64,000 nt of DNA, taken from positions 124,001 to 188,000 of the forward strand of contig NZ_AXAJ01000004.1 in assembly GCF_000472445.1 (NCBI RefSeq), read 5' to 3'. Below are positions 46,075 through 55,931 of this stretch, piece by piece. The translations under genes were made by a program, and so were the position numbers. Position 1 is the stretch's first letter. Each line of letters starts with the position of its first letter. The notes beneath the pieces are model-generated. The model was given only the letters and a program-made list of their open reading frames with translations. It did not search any database and was not told where the DNA came from. This DNA comes from Burkholderia sp. WSM2230 (GTDB lineage: Bacteria > Pseudomonadota > Gammaproteobacteria > Burkholderiales > Burkholderiaceae).

Positions 46075-46539
46075 ATGACCAGCCCCGCTGTCAAACCGAT
46101 CCCGGACGGGATGCACTCGCTCACACCGTATCTGGTCTGCGCGAACGCCGCGGACGCCATCGCCTTCTATACGAAAGCCTTCAACGCCGTCGAGCAGTTC
46201 CGCCTGCCCGGGCCGGGCGGGAAAGTGATGCACGCGTGCCTGAAAATTGGCGATTCGATGCTGATGCTCACCGACGAATGGCCCGAGCACCAGTGTTTCG
46301 GCCCCAACCATCTGCAAGGCACGCCGGTAACGATTCACCATTACGTTGAAGATGTCGACGCCAGTTTTCAGCAGGCGGTGGATGCGGGCGCGACGGTCAA
46401 GCTGCCCGTCTCCGACATGTTCTGGGGCGACCGCTACGGCCAGTTGAAAGACCCGTTCGGCCATAGCTGGTCACTGGCGACACATAAGCGCGATCTGAGC
46501 AAGGAAGAGATCGAGCAGGCCATGGCGGCAATGAAGTAG
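46075..46539 (+). CDS. VOC superfamily (PhnB-like glyoxalase fold) protein
   Basis: A 154-residue protein of the vicinal oxygen chelate superfamily, with two beta-alpha-beta-beta-beta modules. LTPYLVCANAADAIAFYTKAF opens the domain, and WGDRYGQLKDPFGHSWSLATH closes it, as in the PhnB/YdcJ group of unknown substrate. The conserved Glu and His positions in EDVD and HSW could hold a metal. AAGGAG lies before ATG 46075; the longer open frame has no ribosome site. It stands alone. Confidence 0.85.
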   Translation: MTSPAVKPIPDGMHSLTPYLVCANAADAIAFYTKAFNAVEQFRLPGPGGKVMHACLKIGDSMLMLTDEWPEHQCFGPNHLQGTPVTIHHYVEDVDASFQQAVDAGATVKLPVSDMFWGDRYGQLKDPFGHSWSLATHKRDLSKEEIEQAMAAMK

Positions 46540-46625
46540 CCGACCTGGCGTTTTGCGAAGATGGCGGTCTCGCTCTCGCGTGGTGACAAGAGGTGTGCGG
46601 GGGCGAGCAACGCGGCGGAGGGAAG

Positions 46626-46660
46626 TTACCCACAGAATCTGTTCAGAAGCCTGTGGACAA
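46626..46660. promoter_or_regulatory. Inverted pair of DnaA-box-like 9-mers
   Basis: TTACCCACA (46626-46634) and TTGTCCACA on the other strand (46660-46652) each differ by one base from the DnaA box TTATCCACA. They also form a hairpin with arms CCACAG and CTGTGG. The site lies in the 227-base gap between the convergent VOC and rdgC genes. Confidence 0.4.
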
Positions 46661-46766
46661 CTATCCCGCAATCGCCGCAACTCATTGACATGCTGGCCGT
46701 TTTCGCAGAGAAGCGGAAGTTGGGCACACTCGCGCGCCGCCCGTTTTCCTCATGCGACGCTCGGCC

Positions 46767-47699
46767 TCAACCGGCGCTTGAAGCCGCCGCCTGCAGCATT
46801 CGCTCGCCCTCTTCGCCGCCCAACGCATCGAGCAGATCGCCGAGCATGCTGTCGAGTTCAGCTGTCATCAACGTAACGTCCGAGTCGAAGCGTTCGTCGT
46901 CGTTCTGCGCGGTCGGGTCGCCCGCTTCCTTCAGCACGTCGAGCGGCGCGATGCGTTTGATCGTCAGCGAAGGCGTCAGCACGAACGACACGCGGTCCTT
47001 CCACGTCATCGCGAGGCGCATGCATTGCTTGCCGGCCTCGATATGGCGGCGCATATCTTCCGCATCCAACGTATGTCCGACATAACGGACCGTCGCGTTG
47101 CCTTCTGTTGGCGAGCGCAATTCCGTGTCCTGGTCGACGGTGAATCCGGGCGGACCCTCGCCGGAAAGCAACCATTCGGTCATCGCCGCAACCGGCGACT
47201 GCGCGACGCGCACCGTGCCAAGCGGCAACTGATCGATCGACTTCACCAGCAGGCCGCGCACTTCGTCGGCGACTGCCTGCGACGCTGCGTCGATCACGAG
47301 CCAGCCATTGCGGCAATCGACCCACACACGCGTGTCGCGGCGAATACTGAAAGCGCGGGGCAGCAGTTCGTCGGTGACCTGCTCCTTCAGTTCGCGCATC
47401 TGTTTGCGGCCGGGCTTGAAGCCCTGCTGCTCTTCCAGTTCGGCAGCACGCGCCTTTGTCACCTGGGTGACGACCGAAGCAGGCAGCAATTTCTTTTCGG
47501 CGCGAAACGTCAGCAGCATCTGGCCGTTGAGCGCATACACGAGCGAATCGTTATCGCGCGGCGACGCCCAGCCGTGGCTTTGCATCTCGACGCTGTTGCC
47601 GGGCGCGAACGCGTGCGGCGCGAGCCACTTCTGCATCTGTTCGGGGGTGATGGACCACGGCGCGGGAAGGCGGTGAAGCTGTAGGTTTTTGAACCACAT
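46767..47699 (-). CDS. rdgC: Recombination-associated protein RdgC
   Basis: A 310-residue nucleoid protein that forms a ring around double-stranded DNA and restrains RecA-mediated exchange. [11 protein letters not shown] at the start, [26 protein letters not shown] in the middle (quoted in parts: [12 protein letters not shown] and LLPRAFS) and [10 protein letters not shown] are family signatures. The length, just over 300, matches E. coli RdgC. It is monocistronic and convergent with the VOC gene. Confidence 0.95.
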   Translation of the reverse strand: MWFKNLQLHRLPAPWSITPEQMQKWLAPHAFAPGNSVEMQSHGWASPRDNDSLVYALNGQMLLTFRAEKKLLPASVVTQVTKARAAELEEQQGFKPGRKQMRELKEQVTDELLPRAFSIRRDTRVWVDCRNGWLVIDAASQAVADEVRGLLVKSIDQLPLGTVRVAQSPVAAMTEWLLSGEGPPGFTVDQDTELRSPTEGNATVRYVGHTLDAEDMRRHIEAGKQCMRLAMTWKDRVSFVLTPSLTIKRIAPLDVLKEAGDPTAQNDDERFDSDVTLMTAELDSMLGDLLDALGGEEGERMLQAAASSAG

Positions 47700-47935
47700 A
47701 GGCGAGGTGTCTGACGGGCAAAGCGCGTCATTCTATATGACGGCGTCCGTCGGGCGAGCGCAGTGGCCGATTGGCCGATGCGCGCCCGGGCTCGAGGAAA
47801 GAATGCCCATGCCGCGAGCAACGCCGCAACCCGGCGCGGTGAAACCTTAGTGGTTTTGCAGGAGGCGTCAACGAACGCGCTTCGCGACGAAATCGCCTAG
47901 ACTTTCTGATATGCGCGACGAAGACGGAGGCGGCT

Positions 47936-48268
47936 ATGGCCAACGCAACCACAGCCTGGCAGATGGTCGAGTACGAGGGCTTTGAGATTCACGTGGCGCC
48001 CATGCTGAAAAATGCACCGGGCGAAGCCGACATGCCGAACGCGCCGCCGAATACGGCAAACAACCGCTACACGTACGTGGGCTACGTTTGTCATCCGGGC
48101 GCCGATCCGTCTATTCCCGGACACGCAGTGCCGTTTCACGCGGACGGCGAAGAAAGCTTCGCCAGCATGGACGACGCGCTTTACGAGGCCGTGCACGTGG
48201 GCCGCAGCATCGTCGACGGGACGCATCCGGACCTGACTGTGCTGCCGCTCGTTACAGGCGGCGTGTGA
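47936..48268 (+). CDS. Conserved hypothetical protein (110 aa)
   Basis: A 110-residue protein without signal peptide or membrane segment, of unknown function. It begins with TTAWQMVEYEGFEIHVAPM, contains YTYVGYVCHPGADPS and ends with ALYEAVHVGRSIVDG. The pattern of a beta-rich start and a C-terminal helix is all that can be said. GGAGG lies eight bases before the ATG. The final Cys-Val turn holds its only cysteine. Coding use is clearly Burkholderia-like, so it is probably a real gene. Confidence 0.65.
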   Translation: MANATTAWQMVEYEGFEIHVAPMLKNAPGEADMPNAPPNTANNRYTYVGYVCHPGADPSIPGHAVPFHADGEESFASMDDALYEAVHVGRSIVDGTHPDLTVLPLVTGGV

Positions 48269-48291
48269 TGCGCGGCGCGCTGCGCGCCGCG
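48269..48291. repeat. GC hairpin after the 110-aa gene
   Basis: GCGCGGCGCG and CGCGCCGCGC pair perfectly around three bases, one base after the stop codon and before the convergent glycosyltransferase gene. There is no T-run on either side, so termination would need Rho. Confidence 0.55.
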
Positions 48292-48315
48292 CCGCGCCGC
48301 AATCGTTCAAAGGTA

Positions 48316-49161
48316 TCAGCCGAAGACGCGCTTGATACGCGACTTCAGCAGCGCGCGCCGTAAAGCTCCGGTGCGCTCGGGCTCGCTCACAGCCGGCGCG
48401 CCCACCACCGCCGTGCCGCGCCGCAAGTAGTAGCGGTCGAAGGTGGCCTGCGTCATGCCCCACTTGTTCAGGAACTGGCGGCGGCCATCGTTCTTGACGA
48501 TCTTGCCGGTGCTCTTCTGCTGGAAGTGATAAACGAGGCTGTCGCCAACGCCCAGGAAAACGCGGCAGCCGGCGTCCCAGAGCTTCATCGAAAAATCGTT
48601 GTCGCTGCTCATACCGGGGCTGAGTTCGCTGCTGTACCCACCGACCTTGTGCCACCAGTCGCGATGCACAAGCGTGGGCGGCCAGGTCGCGCCGCGCCAG
48701 TCCGCGCGCACGAGCCGCGGCGTCGCGGCCACCAGTTCGTCGCGGCGGAACGTCTCGGCGTCGCGGCCGAAGTTCTGCACGACCACGCACGGATTGCCCG
48801 AATCGACCGGTTCAATCATGGTGCCGGACAGCATGAACAGATTGTCGGCGGGCATCTGCGCCAGGCGTTTCACCAGCGCGTCGTCCCAGCCGGGGCAGCA
48901 GTACATGTCGTCGTTCATATAGACGATGTAGTCGCGCGTGGCGCGCGCCGCCGCAATGTTCACCGCGTGGCAGATGCCGATGTTGCCCGGCGACGCCGTG
49001 TGCTCGATCCCCTCCTCGCGCACCCACGCCAAAGTGCCGTCCGAGCCGTCGTTGACGTGCACGATGATCTGATGCTCGTGCGTCGAATGACGCCGCAGGC
49101 TCTCGATCACGAGGCGCAGGTAAGGCAGGTTGTTCCAGGTCGGGATGATGATTGAAAACAT
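48316..49161 (-). CDS. Family 2 glycosyltransferase (first of a paralogous pair)
   Basis: A 281-residue GT-A enzyme. FSIIIPTWNNLPYLRLVIES is the nucleotide-binding start, and VYMNDDMYCCPGWD holds the metal-binding DxD-like Asp pair. GMSSDNDFSMKLWDAGCRVFLG contains the probable catalytic acid. It shares most of its architecture with the next gene (49224-50159), a clear duplication. Third gene of a leftward set after O-antigen ligase; probably adds a sugar to the LPS core or O-antigen. No membrane segment. Confidence 0.88.
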   Translation of the reverse strand: MFSIIIPTWNNLPYLRLVIESLRRHSTHEHQIIVHVNDGSDGTLAWVREEGIEHTASPGNIGICHAVNIAAARATRDYIVYMNDDMYCCPGWDDALVKRLAQMPADNLFMLSGTMIEPVDSGNPCVVVQNFGRDAETFRRDELVAATPRLVRADWRGATWPPTLVHRDWWHKVGGYSSELSPGMSSDNDFSMKLWDAGCRVFLGVGDSLVYHFQQKSTGKIVKNDGRRQFLNKWGMTQATFDRYYLRRGTAVVGAPAVSEPERTGALRRALLKSRIKRVFG

Positions 49162-49223
49162 CGAAAAGGAATTCCGTAATGATGGGCGCGCCCTGGGATC
49201 GGTTACGTCAGGCGTTTTACCGC

Positions 49224-50159
49224 TCAGTTGCGACCGGCCGTGTCTTCATGTGTTGCGTCGAACGGCTTCTGAAGCGTGAGCTTGGTCGGAAGATCGGGCT
49301 CCCAACTGCCGAGATCCTCCAATGGGTAGCGGCCAAGCGCGTAGAGCACGCGTTTTAAGCGGCTCTTGAGCGGCGCACGCGGGACATTCGGGAGCCCCGC
49401 GGAGGCCGCGCCGGCCGTCTGCCGAATATAGGCACGCGTAAAATCGCGCTGCGAAATACCCCATTTCATCAAAAATTCCCGGCTGCCGGCATTGCGCCGG
49501 ATACGGCCAGTGGATTTGCAGCCGAAGTGATAGATACGGCTTGCGCCGACTGAGCGGAACACGCGGCAACCGACGAGCCACAGCTTCATCAGGAAGTCGT
49601 CGTCGCTGCTCATGCCCGGCCCGAACTCGATGCTGTAGCCGCCTACCGTGTGCCACAACTGACGACTGATGAGCATGGGCTGCAAGGCGACGCCGTCGCG
49701 ATCGCCCGACTTCATGCCGGCGGCGTATTCGAGCAGACCCGCTTCATTGAAGTTCTCGGGCCCCGTGCCAAAGTCTGCCGCTGTCACGTTCGCGTTGCCG
49801 GTATCGGTCGGCTCGATCAGCGTAGAAGACAGATACGCCGACGAATGGCCGAGCGAGCGCAGGCTCGCCGCCAGAGCAATGTCCCAGCCTGGCGTGCAGA
49901 ACATGTCGTCGTTGAGAAACAATATCCAGTCGCGGGTGGCAAGCCGCGCCACGTCATTCAGTGCGAGACAGACGCCGACGTTGCCCTTGCTCCACGTGTG
50001 GCGAATGCCTTGGGAGCGAACCCATTCAAGGGTGCCGTCGCTGCCCTCATTAACGTGCACGATGATTTCGTGGTCGAACGCGGAATGACGGCACAGGCTG
50101 TCGATACACAACTTCAGATACGGCAGGTTGTTCCAGCTCGGAATCAGAATACTGAACAT
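49224..50159 (-). CDS. Family 2 glycosyltransferase (second of a paralogous pair)
   Basis: A 311-residue GT-A enzyme parallel to the previous one: FSILIPSWNNLPYLKLCIDS, LFLNDDMFCTPGWD with the metal-binding Asp pair, and GMSSDDDFLMKLWLVGCRVF. It carries a longer C-terminal tail (about 35 residues) absent from its paralogue. ATG 50159 is chosen from the conserved start; the open frame runs 37 codons further into the end of the ligase gene. It begins 16 bases after that gene, so it is in the same operon. Confidence 0.88.
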   Translation of the reverse strand: MFSILIPSWNNLPYLKLCIDSLCRHSAFDHEIIVHVNEGSDGTLEWVRSQGIRHTWSKGNVGVCLALNDVARLATRDWILFLNDDMFCTPGWDIALAASLRSLGHSSAYLSSTLIEPTDTGNANVTAADFGTGPENFNEAGLLEYAAGMKSGDRDGVALQPMLISRQLWHTVGGYSIEFGPGMSSDDDFLMKLWLVGCRVFRSVGASRIYHFGCKSTGRIRRNAGSREFLMKWGISQRDFTRAYIRQTAGAASAGLPNVPRAPLKSRLKRVLYALGRYPLEDLGSWEPDLPTKLTLQKPFDATHEDTAGRN

Positions 50160-50175
50160 GAGGTAATCGGGAATC

Positions 50176-51495
50176 TCATTGGATGGAATCGCGCGCTGAG
50201 CGAGCCGCACCGCCGTCGCAACTGCCGTACTTCCTGTCCGCATAAACGCAGCACGCGGCAAGGATGCCAACGACCGTGGCGTAAAACGATACTGTCATTT
50301 TCAGATCGAAGGTTTCGACGCTCAATCCGAAGATCAGGAAACACACGATAAACGTCAGCCCCATCAGCGCCGCACGCCTGGCAGGTTCGACCGGCGTGGT
50401 CAAGCGCCGCCACAAAATCGCGCCGGGCACAATGTAGATTGCCAGCACCGCGAGACCGCCGACAATCCCGTAGTCGGTCATGTAAGCGAACAACTGGTTG
50501 TGAACCTCACCTCGCCCCAACTGCGCGGCCGCTGGCGTGAGCAGGCCTGCATCCGCAAACGACTGCATGCTGTTGCGAAAGCCATCGCCACCCAGACCAA
50601 GTAACGGATGACTCCTGACAATGCGTATTGACGCCTCGTAAAGCTGCAGCCGGATGCCAAGCGGCGTGTCCTTGTTTCCGTGCGTGTACTTCACGAGATC
50701 TGAAGAGACATCGTCGACACGGTCCCGCACCATAGGCGAAACGCCATATACGCTTGCCAGCAGCACCGCGATTGCAAACGGAAACAGCACTTTCCACTTG
50801 CGCGATTTGGCGCGGCTGCGCAAATAAACCACCATGATCGCCACTATAGGAATTGCGACCCAGCCACCCCGCGAGCCGGTAATCATCGAAGCGGCCAGCC
50901 CCGCGAGAAAGCCGGCGACCTTGACCGCGCGCACGGGAAGCCCGTCTTTGCGCCACCAGTTCAGAGACAGTACAGATAGCGCGCCCATGGCGAGCGCGAT
51001 GTCCCCGAAGTGGATCGGATTCAGGAAACTGCTGCTGAGCCGTCCAAAGCCCCAATCCCGCGGAACGATCAGCAGAATACCGAGTGACACCAGCGCGGCC
51101 AGCGCAAACGACAGGTCGCTCCATGCCAGCGTGCTCGGCGAGGTTCGGCGCAACACGAGGAACAGAGGCGCTGCGAAAAAGAAGCGAGAAGGTGAATCCA
51201 GCGTGCTGGTTACCAACGCGCCATGCCAGACACCTCCGATCAGCACCGCGGCAACCGGGCAGGCCGTGCTGATACAAAACACGGTATCGAAACGGTCCCA
51301 CTGTAGCGGTCGCAGACCGGTCCAGGCTTCCGGCGCAATGAGCAAGCCCAGACAAATGACCGCTGCTGCAATCGATAATGCACTGCCTGCGCCGTGGATA
51401 AGCAGAGTGGCCGACGGGTATGTGAGCAGGAACAATGCGGGCAGCAAGTTCCTTGGATTGACGCTCAAGAAAGCGATTTTGGTGGGCGTCGACAT
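50176..51495 (-). CDS. O-antigen ligase family protein (WaaL/Wzy type)
   Basis: A 439-residue inner-membrane protein with about eleven helices and one large periplasmic loop between residues about 270 and 350. The conserved loop contains RLQLYEASIRIVRSHPLLGLGGDGF and GEVHNQLFAYMTDYG, with the His of the WaaL/Wzy_C family. Such proteins join O-antigen to lipid A-core or polymerise repeat units; sequence alone does not decide which. It heads a leftward operon with two glycosyltransferases. Codon use looks less GC-biased than in the flanking household genes. Confidence 0.85.
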   Translation of the reverse strand: MSTPTKIAFLSVNPRNLLPALFLLTYPSATLLIHGAGSALSIAAAVICLGLLIAPEAWTGLRPLQWDRFDTVFCISTACPVAAVLIGGVWHGALVTSTLDSPSRFFFAAPLFLVLRRTSPSTLAWSDLSFALAALVSLGILLIVPRDWGFGRLSSSFLNPIHFGDIALAMGALSVLSLNWWRKDGLPVRAVKVAGFLAGLAASMITGSRGGWVAIPIVAIMVVYLRSRAKSRKWKVLFPFAIAVLLASVYGVSPMVRDRVDDVSSDLVKYTHGNKDTPLGIRLQLYEASIRIVRSHPLLGLGGDGFRNSMQSFADAGLLTPAAAQLGRGEVHNQLFAYMTDYGIVGGLAVLAIYIVPGAILWRRLTTPVEPARRAALMGLTFIVCFLIFGLSVETFDLKMTVSFYATVVGILAACCVYADRKYGSCDGGAARSARDSIQ

Positions 51496-51813
51496 ATCTT
51501 ATGAATTGAGCCGGCCGTCGCGGTAGTTGGCGCGCGACCCCGTATGATGGCCCGCCTATTGTACCGGCTTTGCGCCTCTATCCGATCAAACCGACGGCCC
51601 GGCGGCTCGCGCGCGATAACAATCGGCAACAATCGGCAACAATCGAACGTCATTGCCCCAGATGCAATGACCGCGGCGAGGTAGGTCAACCGGTGCCCTC
51701 GGCAGAGTGCTGTACCATACAGGCCCATATTCGGTCGCCGGCGCGGTCGCCGTGGTCACACGGTACTGGTTGTGCCTGCAACCGGCTCTCAGAACACTGC
51801 CTACAGCCGAGTA
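51496..51813. other. Divergent intergenic region of the LPS genes
   Basis: No gene was seen. It must hold the promoters of the O-antigen ligase operon and of the GT9 gene. AACAATCGGC is repeated 2.8 times in tandem at 51618-51645. Confidence 0.5.
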
Positions 51814-52977
51814 ATGAATCGATTTATGTGCGGTCTCTACCGCATCGCACCTGCCAGCGTAAAAAGGGCCGTGCAGATTGCAGTCAATCGTTCCACGCAG
51901 ATCCCTTACCCTGGCGTCGCACACGAACCCGAAGCGTTTCTGCGCAAGAATTCACGGGCAAAGATCGTCAAGAAATACCTGCACAAGCATCTGCTACTCA
52001 AATGGCGAGGGCAGAAGCGGATTGAACTTGGCAGTCTTCCTGCCGGGAAACGGTTGCTATGGATTTATACCGGCAAGCGCAACTTCGGCGATGCGACGAT
52101 GGATATGTCAGGCCGCGCTCTTCTCAAAGGCCGCGGCTTCGAAGTCGACTTGTTCACGCTGCCAAATCTTCACAAGCTGTTCGAAGAAGACGATATTTTC
52201 CAGAATGTCTACTCCGACCTGCAGCAACTTCGCGGACGCGCTTACGATGCAATCGTCATGTCAGAGTTCAATCTGCCGTCCATCAAGCTTAAGGTGCAGC
52301 GTTTCCGGCACTTGCCGTACATTTGCCTGTTCCAGTATTTCTATGGACCGGACCGCAATCAGACCACGTTTAGCTATGCCGCGGTCAATCACGCGTTTTC
52401 GCTGGGCTATCCGGCTGCCAGCATCGTCGCGATGAGCAAGCCGTACCTGGCGACGAACGCTCAAACCCGCGAATCGGTGCGCGCGTTTCTGCCGGAAAGC
52501 CGGTTTCTGGCTCTCGCGGTCGGCGGGCTCGATGCAAACCGTACGTATGGGCGCTGGCGCGAGTTACTGCAGCTTATCGATCAGTCGGACGACCCGACAA
52601 TGCCCAAGCATATCGTGCTGCTAGGCTCGGATAACGGCTTGGCCATGGCCGGGAATCTGTTGAAATCGGCCTTCGGCACGCTGAAAATCTATTCGTGCGT
52701 TGGTCGACTGACGCTGCTGCAGTCGCGCCAGATGGTGGCGAATGCAAGCCTCTTCGTGGGCGCGGACGGCGGCTTGATGCACGTTGCCCATTCGACACCA
52801 ACGCCGAGCGTGTCGCTGTTTTCTGATCGCGAACCGCCCTACTTGCGCCTGACCCCGCAATGCAAGTCGATCGGCATTCAAAGCACCGGCGACGTCGATG
52901 AAATCGCGCCAGCGGCCATCATGAGCGCAATCAGAACGCAATTGTCAAACGCGCATGAAATGGTGGCGATCGCCTAG
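51814..52977 (+). CDS. Family 9 glycosyltransferase (heptosyltransferase-like)
   Basis: A 387-residue GT-B protein of the ADP-heptose:LPS heptosyltransferase family. The N-terminal half has RLLWIYTGKRNFGDATMDMSGRALLKGRG, here residues about 65-93, matching the GDxxM acceptor loop; the C-terminal half has the nucleotide-sugar motif FVGADGGLMHVAHSTPTPSVSLF (FVGADGGLMHVA plus PSVSLF). ATG 51814 is used; the frame is open 14 codons earlier. AT-richer codon use than its neighbours suggests horizontal exchange, common for surface sugar genes. Donor and acceptor are unknown. Confidence 0.82.
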   Translation: MNRFMCGLYRIAPASVKRAVQIAVNRSTQIPYPGVAHEPEAFLRKNSRAKIVKKYLHKHLLLKWRGQKRIELGSLPAGKRLLWIYTGKRNFGDATMDMSGRALLKGRGFEVDLFTLPNLHKLFEEDDIFQNVYSDLQQLRGRAYDAIVMSEFNLPSIKLKVQRFRHLPYICLFQYFYGPDRNQTTFSYAAVNHAFSLGYPAASIVAMSKPYLATNAQTRESVRAFLPESRFLALAVGGLDANRTYGRWRELLQLIDQSDDPTMPKHIVLLGSDNGLAMAGNLLKSAFGTLKIYSCVGRLTLLQSRQMVANASLFVGADGGLMHVAHSTPTPSVSLFSDREPPYLRLTPQCKSIGIQSTGDVDEIAPAAIMSAIRTQLSNAHEMVAIA

Positions 52978-53046
52978 ACGGCAATTCAGGAATGGACCTT
53001 CCGTCGTTCCTTTCCTTTGTCGTCTCGTCCGGTCAGGACCGCCCGT

Positions 53047-54840
53047 TCAGGCCGCGTTCTGCTGAAACTGAATCCGGTGCAGATGCGCATAAAGCCCGTT
53101 CTGCGCCAGCAGCTCGCGGTGGCTGCCGCTCTCGACGATATGTCCCGCCTCCATGACCAGGATGCGGTTCGCGCGCTCGATGGTGGACAGCCGGTGAGCG
53201 ATGACTAGCGTCGTGCGGCCCTTCATCAGCGTTTCTAGCGCGGCTTGCACGTGGCGCTCGGATTCGGAATCCAGCGCGGACGTGGCTTCGTCGAGAATCA
53301 GGATGGGCGCGTCCTTGTAGATGGCCCGCGCAATGGCAAGGCGCTGGCGCTGGCCGCCGGACAGCATCATGCCGTTGTCGCCCACGAGCGTGTCGATGCC
53401 GTTGGGCATGGCGTCCACCGTGTCCCACAGGTTGGCCGCGCGCAGCGCCGCCTTGACCTTGTCGCGGTCGGCGGTCTGGCCGTAGGCGACGTTGTTGGCC
53501 ACGGTGTCGTTGAAGAGCACGACGTCCTGGCTCACCATCGCGATCTGGCTGCGCAACGCATGCAGATCGTATTCAGGAAGCGCGACGCCGTCGACGAGGA
53601 TCTCGCCGCCCGTCGGGTCGAAAAAGCGCGGCAGCAGGTTGACCAGAGTGGTCTTGCCGCTGCCCGACGGACCCGCGAGGGCCACCATTTCACCGGGCGC
53701 CACCTTGAACGACACCTGATCCAACGTGTGGCGGTTGTGCGTGGCATTGGTGCTGTACGTGAACGAGACGTTACGGAACTCGACTTCCCCGCGCGCGCGC
53801 TCGAGCGGCTTGCCGCCGCCCGCCGGCTCCGCCGGCTCGTCGATCAGGCCGAAGATCAGTTCGGCCGCCGTCATGCCCCGCTGCAGCGGCTGGTTGACGT
53901 CCATCAGATGCTTGAGCGGCGAAATGATGAGCAGCATCGACGTGACAAATGCGACAAAGCCGCCCACCGTGGTCTGATCCGACGACGACTGCACCACCGC
54001 AATCGTGATCACGACCGCGAGCGCGATCGACGCAAGGAACTGCGTCAACGGTTGAGCAAGACCGCCGGAGACGGTCATGCGCATTGCGTAGCCGCGCAGG
54101 CGCTTGCTCATCGACGAAAAACGGTCCATCTCGTACTTCTCGCCGTTATGGACCTTGACGACCTTGTAGCCGCCCACCGTCTCCTCGACGATATAGGACA
54201 GCTCGTTGGTCAGCAGCTGATGCTCGCGGTTCAGCCGCCGCAGCCGGCGATTGATCTTGCCGACCAGCCAGCCGATACCCGGCAGCAGCACCGCGACGAT
54301 CAAGGTCAGCCGCCAGTTCAGATAGAACAGATAGCCGAGCAGAAAGATCACGGTGAGCGAGTCGCGCACCAGCGTGACCATCACGCTCAGCAGCACGTTG
54401 AGAATCTGGTTGACCTCGAAGACGATCGCGTTGATCACCGTGCTCGCGGTTTCGCGCTGGAAAAACGCGACGCTCGTGTGAATCATGCGGTCGAACATGC
54501 GCAGCCGCAGTTCGAGCAGAATCTTGTTGGAGACGTACGCGAGCAGATAGCCGGACGCGTATTGCGACACGCCGCGAATCAGCGCAAGGCCGATCACGGC
54601 GACCGGCACGAACCATTTGGCGTTGTCGCTTGCATGGGCGCCGAAACCCTTGTCCAGCAGCGGCTTGAGCAGCGCGGGGATTGCCGCGTCGGTGGCCGCG
54701 CTTGCAGCCATCGCGATAATGGCCCCGACGATCACCCACAGCAGCGGCTTGATGAACGGCCACAAGCGCCGGAAAACGACGGCGGGCGACGACCCCTCAC
54801 CTGCACCGATGGGTTTGCTTAACGTTGGCTTCGCGCTCAA
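53047..54840 (-). CDS. msbA: Lipid A export ABC transporter MsbA
   Basis: A 597-residue half-transporter that flips lipid A-core across the inner membrane. Six helices fill residues about 25-320; the ATPase domain (about 345-590) has Walker [10 protein letters not shown], signature [14 protein letters not shown], Walker [16 protein letters not shown] and IAHRLST. I start at TTG 54840 because AGAGGA lies upstream and [12 protein letters not shown] is the usual Burkholderia N-terminus; the open frame continues 43 codons further without membrane character. It is divergent from a WaaE-like transferase gene. Confidence 0.92.
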   Translation of the reverse strand: MSAKPTLSKPIGAGEGSSPAVVFRRLWPFIKPLLWVIVGAIIAMAASAATDAAIPALLKPLLDKGFGAHASDNAKWFVPVAVIGLALIRGVSQYASGYLLAYVSNKILLELRLRMFDRMIHTSVAFFQRETASTVINAIVFEVNQILNVLLSVMVTLVRDSLTVIFLLGYLFYLNWRLTLIVAVLLPGIGWLVGKINRRLRRLNREHQLLTNELSYIVEETVGGYKVVKVHNGEKYEMDRFSSMSKRLRGYAMRMTVSGGLAQPLTQFLASIALAVVITIAVVQSSSDQTTVGGFVAFVTSMLLIISPLKHLMDVNQPLQRGMTAAELIFGLIDEPAEPAGGGKPLERARGEVEFRNVSFTYSTNATHNRHTLDQVSFKVAPGEMVALAGPSGSGKTTLVNLLPRFFDPTGGEILVDGVALPEYDLHALRSQIAMVSQDVVLFNDTVANNVAYGQTADRDKVKAALRAANLWDTVDAMPNGIDTLVGDNGMMLSGGQRQRLAIARAIYKDAPILILDEATSALDSESERHVQAALETLMKGRTTLVIAHRLSTIERANRILVMEAGHIVESGSHRELLAQNGLYAHLHRIQFQQNAA

Positions 54841-55145
54841 GGAATCCTCTGGGAATGCGGAACGATCTTCGCGGCGCCGACCGGCTGCCCGGGCGCGAAG
54901 ATCGAAAACAAGCATTGTAAACGGTTGAGGTTGACGGTCGGCTGACGTTTTGGCTGCCGGGTACGGCATCCGCTGCGGCTACGGGGCGTGCGTGCGCTGT
55001 GGATCGTGCCGCATGGGCCGCCTGTGTATCCACGTGTGTATACTTGCGCGACCCGTCGCGCTTTAGCGCGATCCATTGCGGCGCCTCATCGCGCGATCCA
55101 TTGCATTGTTCCACCTTTAGGCCATTCGCGATCAGCATTTCAGGT
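54841..55145. other. Divergent msbA/glycosyltransferase intergenic region
   Basis: No gene was seen in these 305 bases. GCGCGATCCATTGC occurs twice (55066-55079 and 55091-55104), 25 bases apart, just before the glycosyltransferase start, a possible protein-binding site. Confidence 0.45.
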
Positions 55146-55916
55146 ATGCAAGAAACCACCCTCGGCGTCGCCATCATCACTAAAAATGCGGCGGCGCGAC
55201 TGGCCGAATGCCTGCAGTCCGTGGCCTTTGCCGACCAGATTGTTGTGATCGACGGCGGCAGCACCGACGGCACCGCCGACATAGCGCGCGCGCACGGCGC
55301 CCAGGTGATCCAGCAGACCGACTGGCCAGGCTTCGGCCCGCAAAAGAACCGCGCCGTGGACGCCCTCACCACCACGTGGGTCCTGTCGCTCGACGCCGAT
55401 GAAATCGTCTCGCCCGAGCTTGCCGCCGCAATTCGCGCGGCGCTCGCGTCTCCGACTGCTGACGTCTATGCGGTGGACCGTCTGTCGAGTTTTTGTGGGC
55501 ACTGGATCCATCACAGCGGCTGGTATCCCGACTGGATTCCGCGCCTGTTCAAACGTGGCGCCGCGCGTTTTTCCGACGACCTCGTTCACGAACGGCTCGT
55601 ATTTGACACGCCCGCGCAACGCTTGACCGGCAAGCTGATGCACTACTCGTACGAGAACTTTGAGGCGGTGCTGCGCAAGCTCGACGCGTATTCGAGCGCC
55701 GGCGCGCTGCAGCGTCACGCGGCGGGCCAACGCGGCAGCTTCGGCAAGGCGCTTCTTCGCGGCGCCTGGGCGTTCGTGCGGACCTACCTGTTGCGGCGAG
55801 GTTTCCTGGACGGTCGCGCCGGCTTCATGATCGCGGTGTTCAATGCGGAAACGGTGTACTACCGGTTTCTGAAACTCGCGCGGCTCGCACAAGAGTCACG
55901 CTCGCAGCCGCGCTAA
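55146..55916 (+). CDS. LPS core glycosyltransferase, WaaE/KdtX-like (GT2)
   Basis: A 256-residue GT-A enzyme resembling WaaE (KdtX), a beta-1,4-glucosyltransferase acting on heptose I of the LPS core. LGVAIITKNAAARLAECLQSV opens the fold (LGVAIITKNAA), VVIDGGSTDGT binds nucleotide, LSLDADE is the metal-binding DxD, and the C-terminal DAYSSAGALQRHAAGQRG and GFLDGRAGF are typical of the group. ATG 55146 is preferred over the long upstream open frame because similarity begins there. Convergent with dnaE and next to msbA. Confidence 0.87.
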   Translation: MQETTLGVAIITKNAAARLAECLQSVAFADQIVVIDGGSTDGTADIARAHGAQVIQQTDWPGFGPQKNRAVDALTTTWVLSLDADEIVSPELAAAIRAALASPTADVYAVDRLSSFCGHWIHHSGWYPDWIPRLFKRGAARFSDDLVHERLVFDTPAQRLTGKLMHYSYENFEAVLRKLDAYSSAGALQRHAAGQRGSFGKALLRGAWAFVRTYLLRRGFLDGRAGFMIAVFNAETVYYRFLKLARLAQESRSQPR

Positions 55917-55931
55917 GCGCGACGGCCGCCC

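Noticed and set aside
51570..52025. Open frames around the 10-base repeat before the GT9 gene
   Set aside because: No ribosome site, no likeness, and they run into the GT9 coding region in the wrong frame.
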